The position numbers and the translations under genes are program-made. Below are positions 38,233 to 47,412 of a stretch of 64,000 nt of DNA, piece by piece. Source of the DNA: Microbacterium sp. 10M-3C3 (lineage in GTDB: Bacteria; Actinomycetota; Actinomycetes; Actinomycetales; Microbacteriaceae); the NCBI RefSeq assembly GCF_003931875.1, contig NZ_CP034245.1:2046001-2110000 (forward strand). Direction: 5' to 3'. How positions within the stretch are numbered: position 1 is the first letter of the stretch; each line of letters opens with the position of its first letter. Below the pieces are notes generated by a model, which saw nothing but the letters and a program-made list of their open reading frames with translations, was not told the DNA's origin and searched no databases.

Positions 38233-39054
38233 GTGACCTCCCCCGCACCGCGCCGCCCGTCCGTTCAGATCACGCTCGAGGTGGTGGCGAAGACGTGGGT
38301 CACGCCGGGCCTCGTGCGCGTCACGCTCGGCGGCGACGGCTTCGACGACTTCCCCGACCGGCCCGAGACCGACAAGTACGTCAAGCTCTACTTCCCGCCG
38401 GCCGGCAGCGACCTGCGTCCGCCGTACGATCTCGCCGAGCTCCGCGCGACGCTGCCGATCGAGCAGCTCCCCTCGATGCGCACGTACACCGTCCGGCACG
38501 TGGATGCTGCGGCGCGGACGCTCGACATCGAGTTCGTCGTGCATGGTGACGAGGGCATCGCCGGTCCGTGGGCTGCTCGCGCCGTGGCCGGTGACACCCT
38601 CACGATGTCGTCGCCCGGGGGCGGCTACTCCCCCGCCTCCGACGTCGACGCGATCGTGCTGATCGGCGACGAGTCCGCGTTCCCGGCGATCGCCTCGGCA
38701 CTGGAGGCGGCACCCGCCGACACACACATCGTCGCCGTCCTCGAGGCACGCTCGAGCGAGCACCGCATCGCCGTCCCCGCCACGGGCATGCACACCGTGT
38801 GGGTGGACGAGGATCACGCTGCCCCTGGCGCTCGCCTGGTCGACGCCGTGCGCGACCTCGAGTGGCCGCAGGGTCGTGTGCAGGTCTTCGCGCACGGTGA
38901 GCGCGAAGCGATGAAGGCGCTCCGCCCGCTCCTCCTCGAGCGCGGCGTCACTCGCGCCGACCTCTCGCTGTCGGCGTACTGGGCGGCCGGACGCACGGAA
39001 GACACGTTCCAGGCCGAGAAGCGCACGCCGATCGGGCAGATCTTCCCCGACTGA
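38233..39054 (+). CDS. Siderophore-interacting protein (FAD/NADPH ferric-siderophore reductase)
   Basis: A 273-residue flavoprotein of the ViuB/SIP family, which reduces ferric siderophores in the cytoplasm to release iron. The FAD-binding motif MRTYTVRH (R-x-Y-T) is near residue 85, followed by DIEFVVHGDEGIAGPWAARA and the SSPGGGY loop. The C-terminal SIP domain ends in SLSAYWAAGRTEDTFQAEKR, which is typical. The start GTG at 38233 is supported by the -10 box. No siderophore genes are next to it. Confidence 0.92.
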   Translation: MTSPAPRRPSVQITLEVVAKTWVTPGLVRVTLGGDGFDDFPDRPETDKYVKLYFPPAGSDLRPPYDLAELRATLPIEQLPSMRTYTVRHVDAAARTLDIEFVVHGDEGIAGPWAARAVAGDTLTMSSPGGGYSPASDVDAIVLIGDESAFPAIASALEAAPADTHIVAVLEARSSEHRIAVPATGMHTVWVDEDHAAPGARLVDAVRDLEWPQGRVQVFAHGEREAMKALRPLLLERGVTRADLSLSAYWAAGRTEDTFQAEKRTPIGQIFPD

Positions 39055-39073
39055 CCCCAGCCGACCGACGCGC

Positions 39074-39150
39074 AACATTCCGGATGCGTCGCGCCCGCCG
39101 CATCCGTAGCCCTCGGATGCGGCGCCTGCGCGCCGGATCTCCGGAATGTT
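39074..39150. repeat. Intergenic inverted-repeat element
   Basis: AACATTCCGGA (39074 to 39084) and TCCGGAATGTT (39140 to 39150) are perfect 11-bp arms 55 bp apart. The interior holds CGGATGCG, CGCATCCG and CGGATGCG in alternating directions, so it can fold in several ways. It may act as terminator of the SIP gene. It has the same layout as the element at 19600 to 19674, with different arm sequence. Confidence 0.6.
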
Positions 39151-39165
39151 GTTCGCCACACGCCG

Positions 39166-39171
39166 TAGGCT
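39166..39171 (+). promoter_or_regulatory. -10 box TAGGCT, leaderless start
   Basis: TAGGCT ends seven bases before the ATG at 39179. No Shine-Dalgarno sequence is present. Confidence 0.45.
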
Positions 39172-39178
39172 CGGCGGC

Positions 39179-39829
39179 ATGAGCGAGGTCATCGTCACGG
39201 TCCGCGGCGAGCAGGAGCGGCGGGTGCCGCCCGAGCTCGGCGTCGTGCGGCTCACCGTCCGCGCCGACGGTCCCGAGCGCGGGCCGGTGATCGAGCGCGT
39301 CACCGCGGCGGCGGAGCCGCTGCGCGACGACCTGATCGCGCACCGCCGGTCGGGCGAGGTCGTGGAGTGGTCGAGCGGCCGCATCTCGGCGTGGTCGGAG
39401 CGACCGTGGAACAGCGAGGGCCGTCAGCTGCCGCCCGTGCACCACGCGACGGTCGACGTGTCGGCCACGTTCGGCGACTTCGACGCCCTGTCGTGGTGGG
39501 TGGGCGAGATCGCCGACACCGACGAGGTGCAGGTCGCCGACATCCGGTGGGAGCTCTCCCCCGAGACCCGCGCCCGCGTCGAGCAGGAGGTCGCCGCCGA
39601 GGCGGTGAGCGTCGCGGTCGCCCGTGCGCACGCCTACGCCGAGGCGCTCGGGCTCGAGGCGGTGTCGCCGCTGGAGATCGCCGACGCCGGGCTGCTGCTG
39701 GCCAAGGCGGATGCCGCGCCCAGGATGATGCGCGCGATGGCGATGGACGCCGCATCCGGCGCCGTCGCCCTGCAGCCGGCCGACATCTCGGTCAGCGCCG
39801 CGGTCGAAGCCCGCTTCCTCGCCCGCTGA
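39179..39829 (+). CDS. SIMPL (DUF541) domain protein
   Basis: A 216-residue protein of the SIMPL/DUF541 family. IVTVRGEQERRVPPELGVVRL at the N-terminus and ARAHAYAEALGLEAVSPLEIAD toward the C-terminus are the usual landmarks. There is no signal peptide, so it seems cytoplasmic. The role is unknown. It converges on smpB with 3 bp between stops. Confidence 0.85.
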   Translation: MSEVIVTVRGEQERRVPPELGVVRLTVRADGPERGPVIERVTAAAEPLRDDLIAHRRSGEVVEWSSGRISAWSERPWNSEGRQLPPVHHATVDVSATFGDFDALSWWVGEIADTDEVQVADIRWELSPETRARVEQEVAAEAVSVAVARAHAYAEALGLEAVSPLEIADAGLLLAKADAAPRMMRAMAMDAASGAVALQPADISVSAAVEARFLAR

Positions 39830-39832
39830 GCC

Positions 39833-40309
39833 TCACTCGCCGAGGCGGTTGCGGGTGCGCATGGCGCGCTCGGCCTCGCGCTTGTCTTCTCGCTCGCGGA
39901 TCGTCTGCCGCTTCTCGTACTCGCGCATACCCTTCGCCACGGCGAGCTCGACCTTGGCGCGGCCGTCGGAGAAGTACAGCCGCAGCGGGATGAGCGTGTA
40001 CCCGCCCGCCGAGACGGCGTGCGAGAGCTTCACGATCTCGTCCTTGTGCAGGAGGAGCTTGCGGGTGCGCTTGGCGGCGTGATTGGTCCAGTGCCCCTGC
40101 GAGTACTCCGGGATGTTAACGGCGTCGAGGAACACCTCGCCGCCCTGGATGTACGCGTAGCCGTCGCTGAGGTTGGCACGGCCCTGCCGGAGCGACTTGA
40201 CCTCGGTGCCGGTGAGCACCATGCCCGCCTCGTACGTCTTCTCGATGGCGTAGTCGTGACGCGCGCGACGGTTGGTCGCGACGACCTTCTCGCCCTTCTC
40301 ACGGGGCAT
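39833..40309 (-). CDS. smpB: SsrA-binding protein SmpB
   Basis: A 158-residue tmRNA partner. Seen: NRRARHDYAIEKTYEAGMVL, TGTEVKSLRQGRANLSDGYA, and the basic C-terminal tail KGMREYEKRQTIREREDKRE that enters the mRNA channel. The ATG has GGAGGTGGG upstream. It is downstream of ftsX in the common actinobacterial order prfB, ftsE, ftsX, smpB, ssrA. Confidence 0.97.
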   Translation of the reverse strand: MPREKGEKVVATNRRARHDYAIEKTYEAGMVLTGTEVKSLRQGRANLSDGYAYIQGGEVFLDAVNIPEYSQGHWTNHAAKRTRKLLLHKDEIVKLSHAVSAGGYTLIPLRLYFSDGRAKVELAVAKGMREYEKRQTIREREDKREAERAMRTRNRLGE

Positions 40310-40392
40310 GTCCCACCTCCTTCACCGTTCCTGGCCGCGCGCGGGCGCACGCAGCCCTTCAGTCTAACGGAGGCGACGGCGCGGCGAGTCGG

Positions 40393-41307
40393 TCAGGTGC
40401 GCAGCCAGCGACGGATCGCGAAGCCGGCCGACAGCGCCGACAGCACGACGCCGACGATGACGACGACGGGGATCACGAGCGCGACGTCGCCCTGCCCGAC
40501 CCACGACGTGATGAAGGTCACGCGATTGCGCAGGTAGTCCTCGACGCCGAAGTTGACCATCGCCCAGATCGCGCCGCTCGCGAGCGCCGAGCCGATGAGC
40601 GCCGCGAGCACGCCCTCGAGCACGAACGGCGTCTGGATGAACCGGTTGGACGCCCCCACGAGCCTCATGATGCCGATCTCCCGTCTTCGCGCGAACGCCG
40701 ACAGGCGGATGGTCGTGGCGATGAGCAGCACGGCCGCGATGAGCATGAGGGCGGCGATGCCGACGGCGATGTAGGTCGCGACGGTGAGGGCGTTGAAGAG
40801 CGGCTCGAGGTACTGGAGCTGATCCTTCACCTGTTCGACGCCGTCCATGTTGTTGAACGCCTCGGCGATGACGTTCGACTGGCTCTGATCGACGAGGTTG
40901 ATCGAGAACGTCGCGTTGATCTGGTCGGGCGTGAGCAGGTCGGCGTACTCCTCGCCGAGCTGCTCGGTGGCCGCCTCGTACGCCTGCTGGTTGTCGAGGA
41001 ACGTGAAATCGCGGATGAGCGGCGCGAGCGCCGGCCCCTCGAGCTTCTCGCGCACGGCCGTGATCTGGTCCTCGGAGGCGACGCCGGTCGTGCAGGACGC
41101 GGCATCCGACACGCTCGTGCACATGTAGACCGAGACCTGCGCGCGGTCCGACCAGAACTGCTGCATCTTGCCGATCTGCATCTGCATGAGGATCGCGGCG
41201 CCCACGAACGTGAGCGAGACGAACGTCACGAGAACCACGGAGATGACCATCGAGGCGTTGCGCCGCAGGCCCGTGAACGCCTCGGAGAGGATGAGTCCGA
41301 TCCTCAT
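40393..41307 (-). CDS. ftsX: Cell-division ABC transporter permease FtsX
   Basis: A 304-residue membrane protein with four helices: one at about 20 to 45 and three in the C-terminal half. The extracellular domain between (about 46 to 175) includes a cysteine pair ([16 protein letters not shown]) and would bind a peptidoglycan hydrolase partner. The start overlaps the ftsE stop as ATGA. The size and order are normal. Confidence 0.95.
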   Translation of the reverse strand: MRIGLILSEAFTGLRRNASMVISVVLVTFVSLTFVGAAILMQMQIGKMQQFWSDRAQVSVYMCTSVSDAASCTTGVASEDQITAVREKLEGPALAPLIRDFTFLDNQQAYEAATEQLGEEYADLLTPDQINATFSINLVDQSQSNVIAEAFNNMDGVEQVKDQLQYLEPLFNALTVATYIAVGIAALMLIAAVLLIATTIRLSAFARRREIGIMRLVGASNRFIQTPFVLEGVLAALIGSALASGAIWAMVNFGVEDYLRNRVTFITSWVGQGDVALVIPVVVIVGVVLSALSAGFAIRRWLRT

Positions 41308-42461
41308 GACGTAGGCCCCACTTCGTCGTCGCGGTCGCCGAGACCGAGCCGATCGGCGAGTCCCAGCTCGTCGAGGTCGACGGGCGGCAGGTCGACGGCG
41401 ACCGGTCGCGTGTGCGTCGAGGGCTCGGCGGATGCAGCGGCGGCAGTGGATGCGGCGGCGCCGGCGTGCACGGGTGCGTCGGCGTGCGCGGCGGCATCGG
41501 CGGGCGCCGGTCTGCTCGACGCGGAGGCGGGCTCGGGCAGGCGCTGCCCCGCGTGCTCGGTGCGGGGCGCCGCATCCGGGACAGCGTCCGGCGCGACGAC
41601 GTCGGGGCCGAGTGCCTCCGCCACGGCGGGAGCGAGCTCGTCTGCCACCTCGTCGAGCGCGGGGGCGGCGCCGGGCGCGACCTGGGCGACCTCGCGCTGC
41701 ACTTCGAGGACGGCGGTGAGGGCGGCGACCGCGGCCGCACCCTTCTCCACCTCGGGCTTGAGGCGCGGGAGCGCGGACGTGTCGCCGTAGCCGCCGTGGC
41801 GCTCGTCGCGCACCATCCGACCGTTCTGCAGCTCGATCACGCGGCGCTGCATCTGGTCGACGAACGCCGCCTCGTGCGTGGCCATGACGACCGTCGTGCC
41901 GCCGGCGTTGATGCGCGCGAGCAGCTGCATGATGTCGATCGAGGTGGCGGGGTCGAGGTTTCCCGTGGGCTCGTCGGCGAGGAGCACCTGGGGGCGGTTG
42001 ACGAGGGCGCGGGCGATCGCGACGCGCTGCTGCTCACCGCCGGAGAGCTCGTGCGGCAGGCGCTTCTCCTTGCCGCTCAGGCCGACGAGCGCGAGCACCT
42101 CGGGCACGGCCTGCATGATGAACCCGCGCGACGAACCCGTCACCTGGAGCGTGAACGCGACGTTCTGGAAGACGGTCTTGGTCGGCAGCAGCCGGAAGTC
42201 CTGGAAGACCGTGCCGACGTGCCGACGGAAGTAGGGAACCTTGCGGTTCGAGAGCGTGCGGAGGTCGCGGCCGAGCACGACCACGCGACCCTTCGAGGGC
42301 GTCTCCTCCCGCATGATGAGACGGAGGCACGACGACTTCCCCGAACCGGAAGCTCCGACGAGGAAGACGAACTCGCCGCGCTGCACCTCGAAGTCCACAT
42401 CGTCCAGAGCGGGTTTGGAGGTGCCGCGATACCGTTTGCTGACGTTCTCGAACCGGATCAT
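41304..42461 (-). CDS. ftsE: Cell-division ATP-binding protein FtsE with long C-terminal extension
   Basis: The ABC ATPase that powers FtsX. Walker A is GASGSGKSS (residues 36 to 44), the signature LSGGEQQR is near 140, and Walker [10 protein letters not shown] is near 160. The core ends near residue 225, the usual total length. Here a further roughly 160 residues follow, rich in Ala, Pro, Glu and Asp, ending in [20 protein letters not shown]. That tail looks disordered with a short acidic helix at the end, and may be a docking site. TAGGCT lies nine bases before the ATG. Confidence 0.93.
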   Translation of the reverse strand: MIRFENVSKRYRGTSKPALDDVDFEVQRGEFVFLVGASGSGKSSCLRLIMREETPSKGRVVVLGRDLRTLSNRKVPYFRRHVGTVFQDFRLLPTKTVFQNVAFTLQVTGSSRGFIMQAVPEVLALVGLSGKEKRLPHELSGGEQQRVAIARALVNRPQVLLADEPTGNLDPATSIDIMQLLARINAGGTTVVMATHEAAFVDQMQRRVIELQNGRMVRDERHGGYGDTSALPRLKPEVEKGAAAVAALTAVLEVQREVAQVAPGAAPALDEVADELAPAVAEALGPDVVAPDAVPDAAPRTEHAGQRLPEPASASSRPAPADAAAHADAPVHAGAAASTAAAASAEPSTHTRPVAVDLPPVDLDELGLADRLGLGDRDDEVGPTS

Positions 42462-42559
42462 GGCTCGACGAGCCTAAGCGCGGGGCTTACTGCATCCGCC
42501 AGGACGCGCCGCGCACGCCGATCCTGTGAGCTTGACCCCCGGCCGTTGCCCGCGGTGCA

Positions 42560-42680
42560 CTTCGTCTCGCTGCGCTCGCTCAGCGTCCGGTGTGGGTCCG
42601 CTTCGTCTCGCTGCGCTCGCTCAGCGTCCGGCGGCGCGCCTCGGACCCTGAGCGAGGGAGCGGAGCGACCGAGACGAAGG
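42560..42680. repeat. Repeat cluster next to the DUF222/HNH gene
   Basis: A 31-bp sequence starting CTTCGTCTCGCTGCGCTCGC is present twice in direct order (42560 to 42590 and 42601 to 42631). A related inverted copy, ending CGAGACGAAGG, lies at 42645 to 42680. The 42462 to 42722 gap between ftsE and the HNH gene is mostly this cluster; no other gene is seen there. Confidence 0.85.
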
Positions 42681-42722
42681 GCATCCGACGGACGGATCGA
42701 TGTCGGAGGTTGGTGCTTGAGT

Positions 42723-44066
42723 ATGCCTATGGAAAGCTCCGCGAGTCTCGGTCGTCGTGACGACGATGACGCGGTTCTCGCGCGCCTGATCGAGAGCATC
42801 GTGGACGACGACGCGGTGATCGCGGAGCGTGAGGCCAGCAAGATCGTGAGCATGGCCGCGGCGCTTCGAATCGCGAAGAAGCGCGCCGCCACCCAGGCGA
42901 TCACGTCGCAGATGCGCGAACTGGAAGAACGCTCCCTCGCCGCGGAGATCGGACTGGCCATCCGGGTGAACGATCGGGCGGTGCAGAACCGGATGCACGA
43001 CGCGCTCGAACTGTGCGACCACTACCCCACCACCCTCGACGCCCTCGCCGACGGGGGGATCTCCGCACGGCACGCGACGATCATCGTAGAAGTCGGGCGG
43101 GCGCTGCAGGACCCGAACGCCCGGGCGGTGTACGAGGCGACGGTGCTCGAGCGGGCGCTGCGGGACACGGCGCCGCGGACGAGGGCGTTCGCCGAACAGG
43201 TCGTCGAAGAACTCCACCCCCGCTCCATCACCGAACGCCACCGCGACGCCGTGAAAACCCGGAAGGTGTGGAAGCAGCGCCTCGGCGACGGAATGTCCGA
43301 ACTCGGCATCATCGGCCCCGACGTCCTCGTCGGGGGCATCTGGGACCGGCTCACGCAACAGGGCAATAGCTCGAAGCAGGCCCAGGTCACTGAACCCGCG
43401 GACGAGGCGGACGCCGACCCGGACGCGATCTACGACGAACGGAACCTGGACCAGCTCCGCGCGGACATCGCCATCGACCTGCTCCTGACCGGAGGACCCA
43501 CCATCGACCCCACCACCGGCGCGATCACCGGACCCGCCGGCGGGCTCGCCGCGATCCACGCGCGCGCGTCGATCGTCATCCCCGCCCTCACCGCCGCCGG
43601 GCTCGCCGACCGCGGCGCGACGCTGGACGGCGCGATCCCCGTGGATGCGGACACGGCACGGTGCCTGCTCGCCGGCGCGCCGTCGTGGGAGCGGATCTTC
43701 ACCCACCCCATCCACGGACACGTGCTCGCCACCGACACCTACCGGCGACCCGTGAACCTCGACCGCTACCTCGCCGCGAGAGACGTGCACTGCCGGTTCC
43801 CCGGCTGCCGCAGGCCCGCGAGAGTGTGCGACCGCGACCACAACTTCGACTGGGCCCTCGGCGGCACCACCGACGCCTGCAACCTCGCCTGCCTCTGCAA
43901 ACGACACCACACCCTCAAAACCGAGAAACCCTGGAAACCCGTCCAACAGCGCGACGGCAGCATCCACTGGACCAGCCCCCTCGGACGCAGCAGCACCGAC
44001 CCACCCGAGCGATACGTCATCTTCCGCGAAGACCCCGACCCCCCACCCGGCGCCCCACCGTTCTAG
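42723..44066 (+). CDS. DUF222 and HNH-endonuclease-domain protein
   Basis: A 447-residue protein. The N-terminal and central part (about 20 to 300) is DUF222-like: helical, with AAEIGLAIRVNDRAVQNRM and LADGGISARHATIIVE. The C-terminal HNH domain (about 350 to 400) has CRFPGCRRPARVCDRDHNFD and NLACLCKRHHTLK: two cysteine pairs plus the D-H, N and H-H positions. This architecture matches the REP13E12-type family of mycobacteria, which is multicopy. Codon use near the 3' end differs (AAA, CCA, CGA). It lies opposite to ftsE and prfB and 3 bp from the prfB stop. The ATG at 42729 is an alternative start. Confidence 0.88.
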   Translation: MPMESSASLGRRDDDDAVLARLIESIVDDDAVIAEREASKIVSMAAALRIAKKRAATQAITSQMRELEERSLAAEIGLAIRVNDRAVQNRMHDALELCDHYPTTLDALADGGISARHATIIVEVGRALQDPNARAVYEATVLERALRDTAPRTRAFAEQVVEELHPRSITERHRDAVKTRKVWKQRLGDGMSELGIIGPDVLVGGIWDRLTQQGNSSKQAQVTEPADEADADPDAIYDERNLDQLRADIAIDLLLTGGPTIDPTTGAITGPAGGLAAIHARASIVIPALTAAGLADRGATLDGAIPVDADTARCLLAGAPSWERIFTHPIHGHVLATDTYRRPVNLDRYLAARDVHCRFPGCRRPARVCDRDHNFDWALGGTTDACNLACLCKRHHTLKTEKPWKPVQQRDGSIHWTSPLGRSSTDPPERYVIFREDPDPPPGAPPF

Positions 44067-44069
44067 GGG

Positions 44070-45179
44070 TTACTCGTCGTCTTTGCGCTTGCGCCAGCGG
44101 ATGCCCGCGGAGATGAAGCCGTCGAGGTCGCCGTCGAAGACGGTCGCGGGGTTGCCGACCTCGTAGCCGGTGCGCAGGTCTTTCACGAGCTGCTGCCCGT
44201 ACAGGAAGTAGGAGCGCATCTGGTCGCCCCAGCTCGCGGTGATCGTGCCCGCGAGCTCCTTCTTCTTCGCCGCTTCCTCCTCGCGCTGCAGCAGCATGAG
44301 CCGGGTCTGCAGCACGCGCATCGCGGCGGCGCGGTTCTGGATCTGCGACTTCTCGTTCTGCATCGACACGACGATGCCGGTCGGCAGGTGCGTGATGCGC
44401 ACGGCGGAGTCCGTCGTGTTGACCGACTGACCGCCCGGGCCCGACGAGCGGAACACGTCGACGCGGATGTCGCCCTCGGGAACCTCGACCTCCTGGGCCT
44501 CCTCCATCACGGGGATGACCTCGACGGCGGCGAAGCTGGTCTGCCGCTTGTCCGCGCCGCCGAAGGGGCTGATGCGGGCCAGGCGGTGCGTGCCGGCCTC
44601 GACCGAGAGCGTGCCATAGGCGTAGGGCGCGTCGACTTCGAACGTCGCCGACTTGATCCCCGCGCCCTCCGCGTAGGAGGTGTCCATCACCTTCACGGGG
44701 TACTTGTGACGCTCCGCCCAGCGCAGGTACATGCGCATGAGCATCTCGGCGAAGTCGGTGGCGTCGTCGCCGCCGGCACCTGAGCGGATCGTGACGACCG
44801 CCGAACGCGAGTCGTACTCGCCGTCGAGGAGCGTCTGCACCTCGAGCTGCCCGACGACGTCCTCGAGCTCGGCGATCTCCTTGCGCGCCTCGTCGGCCGA
44901 CTCCTCGTCGTCCATCTCCTTGGCGAGCTCCACGAGCACTTCGACGTCGTCGAGCCGCTGCTCGACGTCGGTGACGCGCTTGAGCTCGGCCTGACGGTGG
45001 CTCAGCGCACTCGTGACCTTCTGCGCCTTGTCGACGTCGTCCCACAGGTCGGGTGCGCCGGCCTCCTCGCTCAGCCGGTCGATCTCGGCGCGCAGCGCGT
45101 CGACGTCGACGACCGCCTTGATGTCGGCGAAGGTGGAGCGCAGGGCCTGGATGTCGGCGGACGGATCGAAATCGAGCAT
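44070..45179 (-). CDS. prfB: Peptide chain release factor 2
   Basis: A 369-residue RF2 that ends translation at UGA and UAA. The GGQ motif is in [19 protein letters not shown] (near residue 250), and the stop-codon-reading SPF tripeptide is in [12 protein letters not shown]. The frame is continuous: there is no internal UGA frameshift site of the kind used in many other bacteria. TAGGCT lies eight bases before the ATG. Confidence 0.96.
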   Translation of the reverse strand: MLDFDPSADIQALRSTFADIKAVVDVDALRAEIDRLSEEAGAPDLWDDVDKAQKVTSALSHRQAELKRVTDVEQRLDDVEVLVELAKEMDDEESADEARKEIAELEDVVGQLEVQTLLDGEYDSRSAVVTIRSGAGGDDATDFAEMLMRMYLRWAERHKYPVKVMDTSYAEGAGIKSATFEVDAPYAYGTLSVEAGTHRLARISPFGGADKRQTSFAAVEVIPVMEEAQEVEVPEGDIRVDVFRSSGPGGQSVNTTDSAVRITHLPTGIVVSMQNEKSQIQNRAAAMRVLQTRLMLLQREEEAAKKKELAGTITASWGDQMRSYFLYGQQLVKDLRTGYEVGNPATVFDGDLDGFISAGIRWRKRKDDE

Positions 45180-45227
45180 GACAGTTCAGCCTACCGTCGT
45201 CGGCGCCGCTCCTCCTCGCCGGATGAC

Positions 45228-45233
45228 TACGCT
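45228..45233 (+). promoter_or_regulatory. -10 box TACGCT, leaderless start
   Basis: TACGCT ends seven bases before the ATG at 45241. The AAGGG between could act as a very close ribosome site, so this case is less clear. Confidence 0.35.
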
Positions 45234-45240
45234 CGAAGGG

Positions 45241-46518
45241 ATGACGGATTCTCCGCGGGGCGTGCTGGTGCGGTTCGCACCGATGATCTACGGCCCGACC
45301 CTCCTGTTCGCGCTCGGCGAGGGCGCCGTCATCCCGCTCATCCCCATCATCGCGTCGCAGCTCGGCGCCGATGTAGCCGTCGCCGCCCTCGTCGCCGCCG
45401 CCCTCGTCGTGGGCCAGCTGTGCGGCAACATCCCCGCCGGCTGGGCCGTCGCCCGCTTCGGCGAGCGGGTCACGATGGGGGTCGCCGGCGTCATCGCCCT
45501 CGTCGGTACCGCCGCCCTCGCGATCGCCCCGAGCCTGCCGCTGTTCGCGGCGTGCGTGTTCGTCATCGGGCTCTGCGCTGCCGCGTTCGGGCTCGCGCGC
45601 CACTCCTTCATGACCACACGCGTGCCGCTGGCTTTCCGTGCGCGAGCGCTGTCGCTCCTCGGCGGCACCTTCCGCCTCGGCATGTTCGTCGGGCCGTTCA
45701 TCTCCGCCGCGCTCCTGGCGATCTTCGGTGACGAGCACGCGTCGATCTGGTTCTTCGGCGTCACCCTCGTCGGCGTCGTCCTGCTGATCGTGTTCGGCCG
45801 CGACCCCGAGCAGGCGCTCGCAGCCGAGGAACGTGCGGCGCGGCGCGGCACGGCCGACTCCCGCGAGGCCGACGACTCGGGCGAACCCGTCACCGGATCC
45901 ATTCCCACGACCGAGCGCGCCGGCGTCTTCCGCACGATGTGGCGCTTCCGCGGCGTGCTCGCGCGCCTGGGCCTCGCCGCCGCATCCCTGTCGGCCCTGC
46001 GCTCCGCGCGTCAGGCGGTGCTGCCCCTGTGGGGCGTCACGATCGGTCTCGACGCGTCGACGATCGCGCTCGTGGTCGGCGTCTCCGGGGCGATCGACTT
46101 CGCCCTCTTCTACGCGAGCGGCCAGGTCATGGACCGCTTCGGCCGCCTGTGGGCCGCCCTGCCCGCCATGCTCCTCATGGGCGCGGGCTTCATCGCGCTG
46201 GCGATCAGCGCCGGATCCGCCCAGCCCGCGATGTGGTTCGCGATGTTCGGCGCCGTCCTCGGCGTCGGCAACGGACTGTCCAGCGGCATCCTCCTCACCC
46301 TCGGCGCCGACGTCGCCCCGCCCGCCGACCCCGCGCCGTTCCTCGGGTCGTGGCGCACGCTCACGGATGCCGGCGGCGCCGTCGCTCCGCTCATCGTCTC
46401 CGTCGTCGCCGCCGTCGCGTCGCTGCCGATCGCCGTCGCCGTCATCGGCGTGATCGGCCTCGTCGGTGCGGGCGGCTTCGCCCGTTGGGTGCCGCGCTTC
46501 GTCCCCCGCCAGCGCTGA
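45241..46518 (+). CDS. MFS transporter
   Basis: A 425-residue carrier with about 12 hydrophobic segments. GWAVARFGERVTMG is the motif A position of the first half and QVMDRFGRLWAALPA that of the second. A long acidic cytoplasmic loop (about 200 to 225) separates the halves. The substrate is unknown. It is divergent from prfB and convergent with the tad operon. Confidence 0.87.
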   Translation: MTDSPRGVLVRFAPMIYGPTLLFALGEGAVIPLIPIIASQLGADVAVAALVAAALVVGQLCGNIPAGWAVARFGERVTMGVAGVIALVGTAALAIAPSLPLFAACVFVIGLCAAAFGLARHSFMTTRVPLAFRARALSLLGGTFRLGMFVGPFISAALLAIFGDEHASIWFFGVTLVGVVLLIVFGRDPEQALAAEERAARRGTADSREADDSGEPVTGSIPTTERAGVFRTMWRFRGVLARLGLAAASLSALRSARQAVLPLWGVTIGLDASTIALVVGVSGAIDFALFYASGQVMDRFGRLWAALPAMLLMGAGFIALAISAGSAQPAMWFAMFGAVLGVGNGLSSGILLTLGADVAPPADPAPFLGSWRTLTDAGGAVAPLIVSVVAAVASLPIAVAVIGVIGLVGAGGFARWVPRFVPRQR

Positions 46519-46534
46519 ATCGCCGCCCACGCCG

Positions 46535-46945
46535 TCAGCGCAGCGCGTTCCGGCTCGTCGCCGTCGCTTCGAGCGGCAGCCCGTCGGGCACGAAGAGCGT
46601 GATCACGGGCGGATGCCACGCCCCCGCGACCGTCACGCGCGCCGAGACGCCGTCCGGGGTCGACGCCGACACGAGCGTCGCCTCCCCCATCGTCGCGACG
46701 ATCTCCTCGGCCTGCGCGCGCAGGTCGGCGTCGCTCAGATCCGTGCGGACGCCGTCGTCCGACACCGTGAGCGTGAAGCCGTCCGCCGCTGCGAGCGCCG
46801 CCGCATCCGCCACAGCATCCAGCCGCTTCTGCGCGAGGTACAGGCTCGTCGCATTCGCGCACACCAGCACGAGCACGATCGCGAGCACCGCGTAGCCGAT
46901 CGTGAGGATCAGCACGCTGCCCTGGTCGTCGCCCCGCAGCTTCAT
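46535..46945 (-). CDS. TadG-like pilus-assembly protein (short)
   Basis: A 136-residue protein: a short cytoplasmic N-terminus, one membrane helix, then SLYLAQKRLDAVADAAALAAADG, the usual TadG/Flp-assembly N-terminal sequence. It lacks the von Willebrand domain of long TadG proteins. GGAGAG precedes the ATG. The last gene of the tad operon; overlaps the TadE-like gene by 4 bp. Confidence 0.8.
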   Translation of the reverse strand: MKLRGDDQGSVLILTIGYAVLAIVLVLVCANATSLYLAQKRLDAVADAAALAAADGFTLTVSDDGVRTDLSDADLRAQAEEIVATMGEATLVSASTPDGVSARVTVAGAWHPPVITLFVPDGLPLEATATSRNALR

Positions 46946-47412
46946 CCGTCTCTCCAGAACCGCGACACCTTCTGCACCGCCGACGCCTCGACCGGCACGA
47001 CGGCGAGGCGGTCGAGTCCGAGCACGGGCGGCACGAGCGGCAGCGACACGGCCGTCCGCACCGTGACCGTGAGCGTCGCGCCCGCGGCCGGGCAGCTCGC
47101 CGCGGTCTCCGCGCACGCGATCGACAACTCGACGCGCGACCGATCGAGCCCGTACTCCTCGACGACCGTGTCGAGCACCGCGTCCGCCCGCGCGTCGGCG
47201 TCAGCAGTGCCGGATGCGGCGGCCACGGTGCGCGCGATGTGCCGAGCGCCCGCCTCCACCCCGAGCGCCTGCCCCTGAATCTGACCGAGCGCGACGACGA
47301 GGTAGACGACGGGCACGAGGAGGATTAGCCCGGCGAAGATGAACTCGATCGCCGCCGACCCCGCGTCGTCGGCGAGACGCCACCGGTCAGTCGAGCGATT
47401 CCGCCGGCGCAT
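46942..47412 (-). CDS. TadE-family minor pseudopilin
   Basis: A 156-residue protein. DDAGSAAIEFIFAGLILLVPV is the TadE pattern (G-x-A-x-x-E-F before a membrane helix). The extracytoplasmic part has a cysteine pair (IACAETAASCPA). It overlaps the upstream TadE-like gene by 26 bp. Confidence 0.82.
   Translation of the reverse strand: MRRRNRSTDRWRLADDAGSAAIEFIFAGLILLVPVVYLVVALGQIQGQALGVEAGARHIARTVAAASGTADADARADAVLDTVVEEYGLDRSRVELSIACAETAASCPAAGATLTVTVRTAVSLPLVPPVLGLDRLAVVPVEASAVQKVSRFWRDG

Noticed and set aside
42560..42680. Repeats before the HNH gene as a CRISPR array
   Set aside because: Only two direct copies with a 10-bp spacer and one inverted copy; no cas genes nearby.
41412..42722. 884-residue version of the HNH protein
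   Set aside because: The first 437 codons are a shadow of ftsE and of the repeat cluster; homology begins after the ATG at 42723.
44070..45179. Programmed frameshift in prfB
   Set aside because: The frame is continuous from the ATG; no internal TGA with a CTTTGA-like slip site was seen.
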